A DNA stretch of 64,000 nt from Carnegiea gigantea (Eukaryota > Streptophyta > Magnoliopsida > Caryophyllales > Cactaceae): positions 56,001-120,000 of the forward strand of contig JAKOGI010001992.1 of the NCBI GenBank assembly GCA_029747015.1, written 5' to 3'. A program made the position numbers and the translations under genes. The stretch's first letter is position 1, and every line of letters begins with the position of its first letter. Shown in pieces: positions 53,601 through 64,000 of this stretch. Under the pieces are notes generated by a model that saw only the letters and a list, made by a program, of their open reading frames with translations, had not been told where the DNA came from and did no database searches.

Positions 53601-55520
53601 AAGGTTTAAAGTTAGTATAACCATGAGTCAGTGAGAAGGTTAGAAGGATTTATGTCAAATCATAGGAAATTTCCAGCATACGTCCTTGTGTTTTAGTTCG
53701 GGTATCTACAATATAGGTTCTAAAGCAAAGTCTTCATTGTTAATCTCCTTAGTGATGGGGTATGGGTTAGTAACAAAATGCAAAAAAAAAAAAAAGGGGG
53801 GTTCAAAAAGATTAGGATCTAAGAGAAAAATACTAAATATATGTTTATATGCATATAGATCTAATGCCCACTTCAAAGAAAGTCAACCAAGGTACGTTAT
53901 TGCTAACACCCTTCATATGCAAAAGAAAACTAAGTGTTTTAAGTTTTTTTCTAAAGTTTTTTATGGTCAAACCCCTTTACTCCGTGGATTACAAGTGCAA
54001 GTATATGGACCAAAGTCTTATTTCATTTCAATAATTTATTGGCTAACCATGACATGATTTAGTATGCTATATTTAATGATGTGTTCCCGAGCATCGTACA
54101 TGCTATATGTTTGAGGCCAATTATATGTAAAGATATATGTCATTGTTGGGTCGACATGGATAACCTAATTTTTATAATTAAAATTTGTATTGTGAATGAA
54201 AATATTGAATAGCTCTAACGTGATTATTGTGTCGGCTCAAAAATCAAGTTTTTTACTTAGTTTTTACATGTACTAGGGTAACATGCAAATTCATGCTAAT
54301 TTTATTGTCATTTCCCCAATGATTTAGAAGACATCAAAAAAAAAAAAAAGGGAAAGAAAAAGAAGGTCAATAATGCATCTCTCATTTGATCACTCTACTC
54401 CAGTACACAGAAGAAACTATTGATGAGGCTCAAGTTGGCTCTTGGACGGAAACAAGCTACGCGTAGAAATGCAACTAATGTCTTTTCATTTGCAGTTTAC
54501 GAGCATAATGTGTAATTTGATGGTGCAGTTGAACTATGAGTTAATCATGCTGAGCAAAATAAAGTGGTTGCATAATTTATGCCTTGCTTCCGGTTTTGGG
54601 GGAAAAAAATAATTTTAAACCTTACTTATTCAATTGGGAAAGGGGTGGTAATACCACTTAATTTCATTTAGTCTGTCACTTCTGAACCCTAATTAATTTT
54701 CTAAACGGTATAGTAAAGTAAGGTACTAATTAGGGGGTGTTACATGTTCTTTGGGTAATTGAGGGGGTTGAGAGCTGGAGAGAGAAAATGAGGAAATCTT
54801 TTATTCCTTAAAGAGTTAGGGTATGTGATAAAATAATGTTATTTCATCCAAATTTGGGTCAACATGGATGATTGGATCAGGATGAATAAAGGGTGAGAAA
54901 TTAAGGATTAGAGTGCATTGGAATGTAAGAGTAATTTAAAGCCAAATCTGTAATCATTATGACACCATGATGTTTGAATAATTAATTTTAAGTATACAAG
55001 TTGACTTGTATTATTTTCCCAAGGTTATCCAACTTCTACCTAGATATAGCATAGTCTTATTCAAGTCAAAATTTGAAGGTCCATTTGTGGTTTTTGCCTT
55101 ATGCTCTAAATAAGTTTGGACACTTCTCGTGTTTTCTTGATGGGATCTTATACTTGTACCTGGGGTTAGTAGTGAACAATAACTTTTCTAAGTTAACCTA
55201 AGATCTATTTGAACCATTTAAGTTATTGATTTATAGTTATGTGAGAAACCTTGCCTAAATGACGAAAACTATATAGAATGGATGTATACATAAGAACCAT
55301 TCTGATCATATTAGAATTTAATAGCCATATCTTTGTTTCTCATAACTTGTATGCTTATTCTAGTTATAATTTGTGAATTAAGTTAAATATGTTCACGAAT
55401 ATGTCATTATTCATTTTTGAAAAATTATTGTTAAATAATATCTACGATGAAATAGATAAAACTAGTAAACAAGAATTGGTAAATAAAACTATTAATTAAT
55501 TTTTAAATGATAACTACTAA
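53601..55520. other. AT-rich unassigned region
   Basis: No gene is recognised. The open frames at 53,686-54,057 and 53,849-54,034 overlap and have no known domain. Two A-rich runs (near 53,780 and 54,340) are simple sequence. Composition drops sharply from the preceding GC-rich arrays. Confidence 0.4.
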
Positions 55521-56389
55521 GGAGTGTAGTTAGGCCAAGTTAGCTTGCAAGCCCTTGCTGGCTGGCTTGCTTTTTGGCAAGATAAGTGTGGCTAATGGCG
55601 AGCATGAATCAACCAACCCGAACTTAGCGACTTGAGTTGAGCCAACACAGTACATGTTTGGGCTCACTAACTCGCTAAGTATAAATGAGTCAAGCTAACG
55701 AGACTCAAGAGCTTCCATAAGCCTTCTTAAGAAACAAATATTAGGGTTTACATACTTAGACTTTTGTGTGAAGATAATTTCTTTGACTAATAACTAATAT
55801 TCATGTCGCATACATGGAGTTGCTTTTATCTTTTGACCCTACTTTTCATAATCTCTCCTTTCTTCTCCCCCTCTGTTTAGAATTTAAACTTTTCTTCTCT
55901 TAACATCCTCACATGAAGTCACAATTTGAGTAGTTGCATCACTTGTACACAAGTTCACCTCCAACCTTATCACCCATTTGGTCAATGCTAGTAACCCACC
56001 ACCTGTCGACAATAGGAGATTAACCATTAGTATGTTGGTACCAATATGAAGTATGTTCACCCGCGCTTTTGTATTTACTAGAGAGCCTCATTATGCATTT
56101 TGGTCGCAAGAAGTAAGGTCAATTTCCAAATTTCTAATAGGCAAACTTATATCCAAGCCTTGAATAGGTTAATCTTAGGGTCAAAGATTTAGAATACTCA
56201 AGCTCTACTTGTGTGTGCCAAATGCACGTTGAACGAGCCAAACCTAGACTCAAGCCTTGAGCATGCTGTGCTTGAACTTAATTCTATTGAGCTTAGTGAG
56301 GCACCAGCTGAGCCTGAGCCTGCATGTAAACTCACAAGCCAAGCTTTGACATTCACAAGCTTGGGCTTGATTGTGTTGACATACACCCC
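55521..56389. mobile_element. Probable degraded hAT-type miniature element
   Basis: The left end AGGAGTGTAGTTAGGC and the reverse complement of the right end AGGGGTGTATGTCAAC have the form of the hAT elements at 43.3 and 57.4 kb. The inside is made of repeated GAGCCAA, CTCAAGCC and GCTTGAG words on both strands. An 8-bp target duplication is not recognisable, so the element is older. Confidence 0.55.
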
Positions 56390-57372
56390 TGAATAATATA
56401 ATAAATTATCAACCTATTATACCCAAGTATCAAAATCTAAGATTTTACTCTACACACACATATACATATATAAATATATTTAAATATGTATAGACCTAAA
56501 CAGGTGCCTAGGAAATGATGAACTAACGTGTACATTATGATTAGAACAAAACGTTGTCTAAATGAGATGTCTGAGCATTTTCTATAGATTTTATTCTTGT
56601 GGAGACACCACAAAGATACATTTAGTTTTACATTTCAAAATATCACATATTTATAATGCAACATCATCTTATAATGTACGAAGTAAATAAATTTTCATTC
56701 ATTATTTGTAAGATAATAAGTGAACCTAACCTGTATCAATAACATAGTGTTGCCATATTAATTATGTTTATTAGAAGTGCCAATTTCACTATTCTAGTCA
56801 ACTACGAGTAAGTATTAGCTTAATGATAGTACGTCACATATCAATGTCTGTTCATCCACCATATATTAAATTTTAGCGTTCTTATGTTGAAGTTTCACTT
56901 CCAGATAATAATAGATAAATATGTTTTACTTGTATTATTTCTCATTCATTTCAAACTATAGAGCAAATTGTTCAAAACGAGTCACTTCACAACCCTAAAG
57001 GAAAGAAACTACTTTTTAAACATTCAAAGGAAATGGATTAAAATGCATTCTGTAATTTAAAGACGAACTTATTTATTTATAGTATACTTTTTGTTTTTGG
57101 TTTTTTGGTTGTTAAACATAGTTAACTTAGCATGTCGGGCTGAAAGTATGCATTTGATTGAGTCAATCACTTCAGGATTATTCTTACAAAATTAATTTAG
57201 AGACCATCTTTTTTGTTTTTTTTCCTTAAAGAGATAAGTTCATCGTTTCATTGCTTGTACGCCAATACCACCAAAAGTCGCCTTTTCCAGGCATACTCAT
57301 ACCCACATGTGTCATGCCCATGCAAACTAATCTTTTGCAAAGAATTAATCATTGAATTCCTATTTAGTTTCA
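56390..57372. other. AT-rich unassigned region
   Basis: Nothing recognisable. A short TACATATATAAATATATT stretch near 56,460 is simple sequence. It lies between two miniature elements. Confidence 0.4.
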
Positions 57373-57975
57373 CATGCGACTAGGGGTGTGCAAACCTAGT
57401 TAGCCAGAGTTTCAATTAACTGAAAATAGGCTGCTGGTTTTTCTGTTCAAAAAATTTTTGAACCATAACCGAACTCAAAATTTCAGATAGCCAAAAATTT
57501 TGGTTCGTCCAAAATTTGAACTGTAACCGAACTGAAAAATTTAGTTAACTGATTTTTTGGTTTGATTAATCTATTTTTCGGTCTGGTTACTGGTTAACGT
57601 TCATAAATAAATAAAAAAGTACACTTTCTTACATAAAATTTTCAATTTTTATGTTTAAAATTTTTTATAAAAATTAAATTTTGGTTACCATTCATAAATA
57701 ATAAAAAGGTGTACTTTCTCACCTAAATTTTTTATTTTTTATGTATAAATATTTTGGAAAAGAATTAACTTTGGTTTGGTTAACCACCAGTTAACCGAAT
57801 TTTCAAACCATTCAAGCCGTAACCGAATTGAAAGCCGAATTTTTTTCAGTTCAGTTAACCGAACCGGTTTTTTTTGAAAACATTGTGTGGTTAACCGATT
57901 TTTCGGTTAGCATTTTTTCAGTTTTTCGGTTCGGTTTTCGATTTCGGTCTTTTTTTGCACACCCCTACATGCGAC
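57373..57975. mobile_element. hAT-type miniature element with 8-bp target duplication
   Basis: The element proper is 57,381-57,967 (587 bp). The left end TAGGGGTGTGCAAA matches the reverse complement of the right end TTTTGCACACCCCTA. CATGCGAC flanks both sides (57,373-57,380 and 57,968-57,975). No transposase frame is present. The inside consists of AACCGAA, GGTTAACCGA and TTCGGTT words plus AT-rich sequence. The first nine bases are shared with the element at 43,281. Confidence 0.93.
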
Positions 57976-58539
57976 TAGACAATACTTCTAATATAACTAA
58001 TAAAAGGAAGTTGCCTACACCAAAGTCACAATTAGAAAGAGGAGATAGAACACTTCTATCATAGAAAATAAATCTAGATAACATGACTCCAACTTCATGC
58101 TAAACCAAAATGACGGGCCAAAGATAACATATATAAGTGCTTTTTGTTTCGGTAGCCCATGCTAACAATTTGGCTCATAGCCTCTTTGTTGCCTCAAGGA
58201 TCATAAAAGCAACCTATCCGTTCTGATCAATGAAAGCATCATAATTAACCTTATCAATGAGAGCCACATAATTCAGCTTTAATAAAAGGCTCTTAAATAA
58301 TATGCGAACAAGGCGAGTTGGGCTTAGTTGCACATATTTTTCATCATCTTTTGTTGTGGCATCATTGAACATCTTGATCGGCCTAGTTGTTAGTACAATG
58401 TTATTAAATTATGGGCATGAGCGTTCCTTTTGCTTAAAACACCTTTTTATTAGACATGATGTAGCTCTTATTCCTTTTTTCTTTAATCTTGGATTCTTTT
58501 ATAACAATTGAAAAACGGGGAAAAAAAAAATTAATCACA
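57976..58539. other. Unassigned
   Basis: AT-rich, noncoding. The 69-codon frame at 58,302-58,511 has no recognisable similarity. Confidence 0.35.
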
Positions 58540-59180
58540 GCTTTATCATTTCTAGCTTTGCCAACAAATCGGATTTAAGCAGGTGAACCTCAACCTGGAT
58601 CCATCACCCACACTCATCCGCTCCACACGATCCATCCATCACCTGCTAACTTACATCCGATCAATTTGCCACCTGAGGATGAAGGGGTGGTAAACGGGTG
58701 AAACACATTGAAGAAGAATAGGACGAAGAATGCTAATGAAGATCTATATATTTTCCATAGTCAAGCTATATTTCATCAAATAGAAAGTATCACAATACAA
58801 CACAAAAGAACAATTAAAGAAGGGTTTAAAGCAGCAAAACCCAAAATGTACGCCAACCAAAAAAAAAAAAGATAAGGAAAAAAAACCAAGCATCGAAAAG
58901 TTCATGTTGAAGAATGCTAGGTTCTGGCCCTTAGAATTTTGAAGCACCCACTCATTGACCCGAACGATTACAATTTACAAACAATTAAATTAAATAGTGG
59001 AGTATCGATTGAATGCATCAACATCGACCCTAGGAGGTGGCAGACATATATATATATATGTATATATATAAATTAAGCGGGTAACGGATCGGATAGATCG
59101 TCACTTGAATCTGAACCGATCCATCACCCATTTAATTCATCCGTTTGATCAAATTTTCGACAATTTTTCGGGTCGGAAGA
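58540..59180. repeat. Repeat region rich in GATCCATC motifs
   Basis: GGATCCATCACCC, CGATCCATCCATCACC and CCGATCCATCACCC recur near 58,598, 58,628 and 59,120, with a GGATCGGATAGATC stretch near 59,085. AAGGGGTGGTAAACGGGTG at 58,684 looks like the TAGGGGTGG start of hAT miniature elements. It may be one or two broken elements of that group. A TA-rich run (59,046-59,070) lies between. Confidence 0.4.
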
Positions 59181-59545
59181 ATCGGGGGTCCATCTGGTTC
59201 AGGCGAGCATAATCATTTCACGTGAGGGGTGAAAAAAACTCGGCCAAGTCGGCCCCGGGCCTAAACAGAGGCGACTTGGGGATCGGCTTACCTTCTCTTT
59301 CCTCTCTGTCTCACTCTTGTGTAGCTCGGGCTCTGGCGGCATCCGTCGATTTCCGCACTCCGGCAATCCACTGGTGACCGACGTCTTATTCCCTCCTTTT
59401 GCGGCAAACTCACAGTGTTCCATCTTGACCGTCCTCGGCTTCTCTAACTTCGTTCCTAGTCGTACAACCGACGGCGACGCTTAGTTTGGCCACCTTTGCC
59501 CTGCATTTGTCGTCAATTCATCCAATTAATCCGTGTCAAGAAGGT
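59181..59545 (+). promoter_or_regulatory. Candidate host promoter and first noncoding exon
   Basis: This stretch is markedly richer in G and C than its surroundings. It contains a pyrimidine-rich segment (TTCTCTTTCCTCTCTGTCTC near 59,293) typical of plant 5' leaders. A good 5' splice site lies at AAGAAG/GTTAGGGTTTTGG near 59,543, followed by T-rich sequence like a leader intron. No TATA box is obvious. It could be the start of a plus-strand gene whose coding exons lie beyond the window, or simply an unmethylated island. Confidence 0.35.
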
Positions 59546-62340
59546 TAGGGTTTTGGATTTCAGTTGGTTATTGTGGTTAATGGTTTTTGGATTTCTTGCT
59601 TTAGCTGGTGCTTTTGATCGACACAGTTCTTGTTATTGTTGGTACTGGATGCATCCGCTTGTGGATTGAAATGGGAAATCAGTGACTGTCATCTCTATTG
59701 AGTAATGTTGATTGGTGAACTCTTAGAACGCTTTGTGTGGTCTGTGAAAATTTCAAAGATTGAATTTAGGATTAGGTTGGTCAATCCAGTGAATTTGCTC
59801 CCGAAGTTTCCTTGATTATTGTTTTCTAGTGAGTATTTTGGTAACTTAAAGGCTCATCAAACCTCAGTCAACTTTTCTTTTTTTTGGGCAAAGCTCGAAA
59901 CCTCTCTCCCTGAGATTCGGATGGTCTTCCTGCTTTTCTACAAAAGATCACATCAATTAGTCAGAACATAAAGTGAAGCCTGCAGGAATGAAAAGTGAAA
60001 TGACGAGTAGCATTGGTTGAATGTGTAACTCTTTGTGTAGTTGATGATTAATATTGGGTCTCTGACCAATTTTTGGGTGATTTTCTAGTTTGTTACATAC
60101 TGCAGATTTTGTTTGTATTTGGGTTGTATTGCCTTTCAGAATTCTTCTATCATTTTTTGCTTAGTAATGTGACTATTGTCCATCGGATCCGTGGTTTCTT
60201 TCAAATATTTTAACAATGTCCACAGTATTTAATTGCAGTTGGGCAATCTCTCAATGAGTGTAAACCTTTTTCCTGAAAGAAACAAAGGTTATTACAACTC
60301 TATGAGCAACTGCTTGCTCGATCTCTTGCACCTTATGCTATGGTTTGACATGGTCCAAAAGAAGCTGCAGATGTGCTGCAGTACTTGAACTGTCCAAGTA
60401 TCCTACAATGTCAACATTATTCTTTCGTATGACTATATGAGAGAAAAAACAGTAAACAATAGAATCAGTTGATTCTGAATGGCCTCCCAAGGAAAGAGGG
60501 TCTCATTTGCTTTCCAATTTCACCACATTATGGACTGTTTCTCCACTATATCAGCTGGTAGATGGGAGAAATGGGCCCAGTTTCATCCCTTGACATCTCA
60601 AGAGCTTGTTAATTTGTATCATCAATTTGTCTTTGGTTGCTTGCTAATTGGTATCAGTCATTTGTTTGTTGAAGGTCATCATTGCAATGGTGCTAAGAAG
60701 TCTCTTGTCTGTCGCTTATGGTGCTTCTACAGAGTCAGGATCAGTGTTTGTGATTGTCGGTTATGTGTGATTAAAATCATATTTGCTATGGTTGCTTCTG
60801 TTGTTGAAACAATGAAATTTCCATGAGCAGGCTAGCCCCTTCTCATGCATGTGATATCTCTGAGTTTATTTTTTTCTGCACCCAGTGTGTGAACGTCCTG
60901 CGAGGGATAAAGGGAACAAATGCCCAAATAGCTTTTATCTCAAGCTTTTTGTATGAAAGTATCTGTCGTAGTATGGTTGGGGTAGAGAAGAGGGGCTTAT
61001 CAAGGGGATGTCTACATTGTTACATTGTCTGGTGAATCATAGCCTGAGTTGTAGACATCCACGCAGGTGTCTCAGCTGCCTTAATCCTTTTTGCTTGAAT
61101 TGAGCGAATTGTTATAGAATTACTGCTTTAGTTTATGTCGATTTATGGAATCCTATGAACAACTGTCTGTGCTACTCTTCCACAATGCACATTGAGCTGC
61201 TCTTTTTGTTCCTCAATAGGGTGTAATAACCGTGTTTGCTATGCGATTTGGTTTTATTCTTAGATATCCTTCAGATGGGAAATGAAAAGGTTTGTATACC
61301 TGATTCAAGATTTTGTCAAAGAATGGAAAATAAGACAAAAGCCTGATCTTTCAGATTATGTCATGAGAGAGAATAAGCATCAGGAAGAAGGAAATATGAT
61401 TTATTTGGTTTCATTGACTTATTGTGGTGTGTTCTTTTCTGACATAATCTGACCTGTGAATCAGTGGTATTAGTTAGTGACTATCAAGTAACTTTCCTAA
61501 AGAGTCTGGGTATACTCATTTGCATGTGACCAGCATTAGTCTCGTGTTGACCAGCATTACAATTTGCCAAGGAAACCCTGACTTCGGTGGTCAATTGAAG
61601 GAATTCTTTGTGAGATTTGTTCTAAGCTTCCTCATATTGTCCTGAAGAGCATAATTTGATATTGTTAAATGTAGTTGATCCTACTCCAATATTGATTAGT
61701 TATCATATGGCATGCTTTTCACGGCATTAAGATAAGGATTACTAACAATGAAACATGGAAATTGTGTGGATCCAACCTGCTGCAGGATGAGGCTGTTTGT
61801 TGGTTTCATCTTTTACTCTCCGAGATTTGAAAATACTTGAATAAGAGCTTGTCTAATGGCCCTTGGCCTCTGAACCATTCTTTTATGGTTCTAATTTCAG
61901 TGGATCACGCACTTCATCACCTTGAGGGTTTCGGAGGGTTGATTTCTTCTGGAACATCTCCTGCTGATCATTCACCAGGTGAAATTTATCTCCTTCTGTA
62001 GGCTTAGGGTTTTAGTGACAAAACCTACTGTTTCTCCCTGCACTAATGGGTAGCAGGATGACAAGATCCTTTTGTACTGTAGCGGTGGAAGATTAACTTT
62101 GCGTACCTCAACCGCTGTATTCTCTGTCACTATCAATACAAACAAAGGATAAATGCAATTTCTGTATATCCAGCTGAAATTACTTTGTTGATTATAAGCG
62201 AAAGGCGAATTCAGCTTCACTGTCTGGTTTTTCCTAATTAGTGATGTGAACAGATCCTTCCAAACTCTGTTCTTGTGAAAGCGAGCTGCATTTTTCCAAG
62301 AAGGGTGATTTGTGAATGCTGTGAGCCTGTGAGTGACCTA
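59546..62340. other. Candidate intron or intergenic region
   Basis: No coding exon is recognised. The 115-codon plus frame at 60,479-60,826 and the 70-codon frame after it have no known domain. The minus frame at 61,972-62,220 is also unassigned. Base composition is T-rich on the plus strand and relatively free of known repeats, unlike the rest of the window. Confidence 0.35.
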
Positions 62341-62799
62341 TGATGTGATAATGTTCAATGTAAATTTAATGGAGATGTAGACTGGGGAAGCCTAAAATAA
62401 CGAGTCTAGAGGATGATCTTGGATTGGGACAGTTATTGTGTTTTGATAATTTTTCCTTCTTTGTTATAAGTATGTTTGGATTACTTAAGAAGAGTCAAAA
62501 TGAAGTTATTTGTGAGTATTTTCGTAAGATTTAGTTCCTATTTTAAATACGGTTTTAGATATGCTTTCACTTGTCTTCCAGGTTGCTAAGTAAGAGCATA
62601 ATGGACCAGATTCTTTGTTTTAGGATATTAATGTGCCATTGAATATTGAGTATTGAGAATATACTGATTATTTTCCTCATCATTGTCTCTTTTCATCTAT
62701 CTAGTCCCTGATTCTATCCTTTTCCCTTGTTCTTCTCCTACTTTTTTCTTTCTTCTCGCTGCGCTCTCTTCTTTTCCCTATGGTTTTTCTCCTCCCTGT

Positions 62800-62812
<13 letters not shown>

Positions 62813-62848
<36 letters not shown>
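62813..62848 (+). repeat. (TC)n microsatellite
   Basis: An uninterrupted TC run of about 35 bases. It creates long Ser-Leu and Arg-Glu open frames on both strands that are not genes. Confidence 0.95.
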
Positions 62849-62850
<2 letters not shown>

Positions 62851-62863
62851 AATCTTTATCAAC

Positions 62864-62876
62864 TTGGTACCAGAGC
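62864..62876 (+). promoter_or_regulatory. Primer-binding-site-like sequence, tRNA-Met type
   Basis: TTGGTACCAGAGC differs by one base from TTGGTATCAGAGC, the site complementary to initiator tRNA-Met used by many plant Copia elements. It follows TTTATCAAC, a possible LTR end. Confidence 0.55.
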
Positions 62877-63840
62877 ATCCTGTTTTCTGTTGATAGTATG
62901 AGGGCATATGCTTTGATGTTTGCTACTTCCCTGCAAATTCTCTGTGTTTATTCCCATAGTTTCCTAATATAGTTTTCCAGTCACCGTCACCAATGAATCT
63001 CAAGGGAAGATGTTGAAAATTCTAAAAGCAGAAAAATCAAATCGGCCAGAAAGTTTTCTCCACATTCCAAAATGCATATTGTCACTGTTGCTTTTACTGG
63101 CACAGTTTTTGTTTGTTGCTTTGCAGGCCCAAACCATAGAAGTAGCCGTGGTTAGCAGCACTCTTGCGAACTGGATCAGGCCTATTTCATAGTAGAGCAA
63201 TGAAATTGGTATAAATCATTGGAACTGATAAGTGATTCACGAAACTTGACAAAAGAATGTAAGAGCTGAAAAAACAAACAAAAGCATGAGTGAGATTATA
63301 AATTAGTTTGCTGTGAGGGATAAAGAGATTGATGAGATGCTTCAAATGATGCAAATTCAGTTGAATACTACCTATAAAGACTGTTGTTGAAGGTTTGCTA
63401 CTCCATGATGAGCCTAAAGAGGTGGGTGAGATTAAAGAGTACGTGAATGCTATTCAATGGTGCACTTTCCCAACACTATCATCGCAGCAGGTAACCCAAG
63501 CCATACATGAATTCCTATTGTGTGTACTTCTCATGGAGGAGGCTTAAAATATTTTTCTTGCTGGTTTTTCCCAGAATTAATCTTGTGGTTCATGTATTTA
63601 TCCCCCTGGGCCGAGATGAAATGTTGGAATAGTAGATTAAGGGAGGGAAGCCTGAACTAAAAAAAATGTAGAAAAAGGTCTTGGATTGGTAAGTTGTTGT
63701 GATTTATGGTTCTGTGGTATTCATAGTTAGTATAAGGTTAATTATGAACGTCTTCGTAGGATTTGGGTTCCTGTTTTACATGGGACAGTCTTAGGTAGTC
63801 TTTTATTTGTTTTCCCATGATTCAAAAGGGAAGTTCACTC

Positions 63841-64000
63841 TCAAGAGTTTCTGTAGAGAGGATTGTGAATGATTTAGTACAGTGTTACCCGGATCGCACG
63901 TCGAGGTATGGAACTGCATCCTGGTTCGTTCATCCTCATACGCGGGTTGAAGACGATCCGAGTCGAGGTGGTTCGCATTCTAAGTCGGCAATGTCCGAGA
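63841..64000. other. Unassigned right edge
   Basis: A short CpG-containing stretch (ACCCGGATCGCACGTCGAGG near 63,889, GACGATCCGAGTCGAGG near 63,952). It is unlike the preceding AT-rich sequence and may belong to an LTR end or a gene. Too little is visible. Confidence 0.3.

Larger units (their letters stand above)
62352..63840 (+). mobile_element. Possible short LTR element (TRIM or Copia remnant)
   Basis: Two diverged direct repeats, about 62,352-62,590 and 63,625-63,825, share GGAAGCCT, CTTGGATTGG-AGTT-TTGTG and the TTTTCGTAAGATTTAGTTCC and TCTTCGTAGGATTTGGGTTC versions of one block. Between them TTGGTACCAGAGC at 62,864 matches the tRNA-Met primer site of Copia elements, apart from one base. 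The second repeat begins TGTTGGAATAG at 63,621, a Copia-like LTR start. The internal region is about 750 bases with no intact gene. Confidence 0.5.

Noticed and set aside
59199..59423. 74-codon minus frame over the GC-rich island
   Set aside because: Probably a by-product of composition; the island is better explained as a leader region.
60479..60826. 115-codon plus frame as a host gene
   Set aside because: No similarity recognised and no splice or start context that sets it apart; left as part of the candidate intron.
62683..62907. Ser-Leu and Arg-Glu repeat frames
   Set aside because: Generated by the (TC)n microsatellite.

Overview
The window looks like intergenic heterochromatin of a flowering plant. 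It is AT-rich and packed with transposable elements. I recognise no intact host protein-coding gene and no functional tRNA or rRNA gene. The plant assignment rests on an Athila-lineage Ty3/gypsy element primed by tRNA-Asp, Tat-lineage gypsy and Copia remnants, an RTE LINE tail, a Cassandra-like 5S-derived repeat, an endogenous plant pararetrovirus and hAT-type miniature elements with TAGGGGTGT termini.

Layout. 0-0.3 kb: palindrome of 5S-rRNA-derived sequence (Cassandra-like). 0.3-3.3 kb: unassigned. 3.3-4.5 kb: 3' end of an RTE-clade LINE. 4.5-8.5 kb: decayed Tat-type gypsy element, minus strand (RT on the left, gag on the right). 9-11 and 15.7-18 kb: two copies of a dispersed repeat, third copy at 47.9-48.7 kb. 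14.6-15.3 kb: Copia RT fossil. 18.5-19.8 kb: 55-58 bp minisatellite. 20-21.3 kb: small TIR-like and tRNA-like repeats. 21,293-32,542: one complete Athila-type element, minus strand, with both LTRs, a 5-bp target duplication, a primer site and recognisable gag, protease, RT, RNase H and integrase, all broken by stops and frameshifts. 34.5-39.7 kb: decayed pararetrovirus, plus strand, in the order coat, movement, protease, RT, RNase H, an unassigned reading region, then a promoter-like region. 42.5-43.2 kb: second Tat gag. 43,281-43,995 and 57,381-57,967: two hAT-type miniature elements with perfect 8-bp target duplications, with more degraded relatives at 46.0 and 55.5 kb. 47.2-47.7 kb: a long TG/TA microsatellite. 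48.8-53.6 kb: nested LTR remnants and two GC-rich tandem arrays. 59.2-59.55 kb: GC-rich, pyrimidine-rich stretch that may be a host promoter and first exon. 62.3-63.8 kb: possible short LTR pair with a tRNA-Met-type primer site.

Nothing here looks like a working operon or pathway. The order of events is readable in places: the Athila element and the two hAT elements inserted cleanly into older repeats, and the pararetrovirus and Tat copies are much older. All coding calls are pseudogenes. Boundaries without target duplications are approximate, and family names rest on motif recognition, not on searches.
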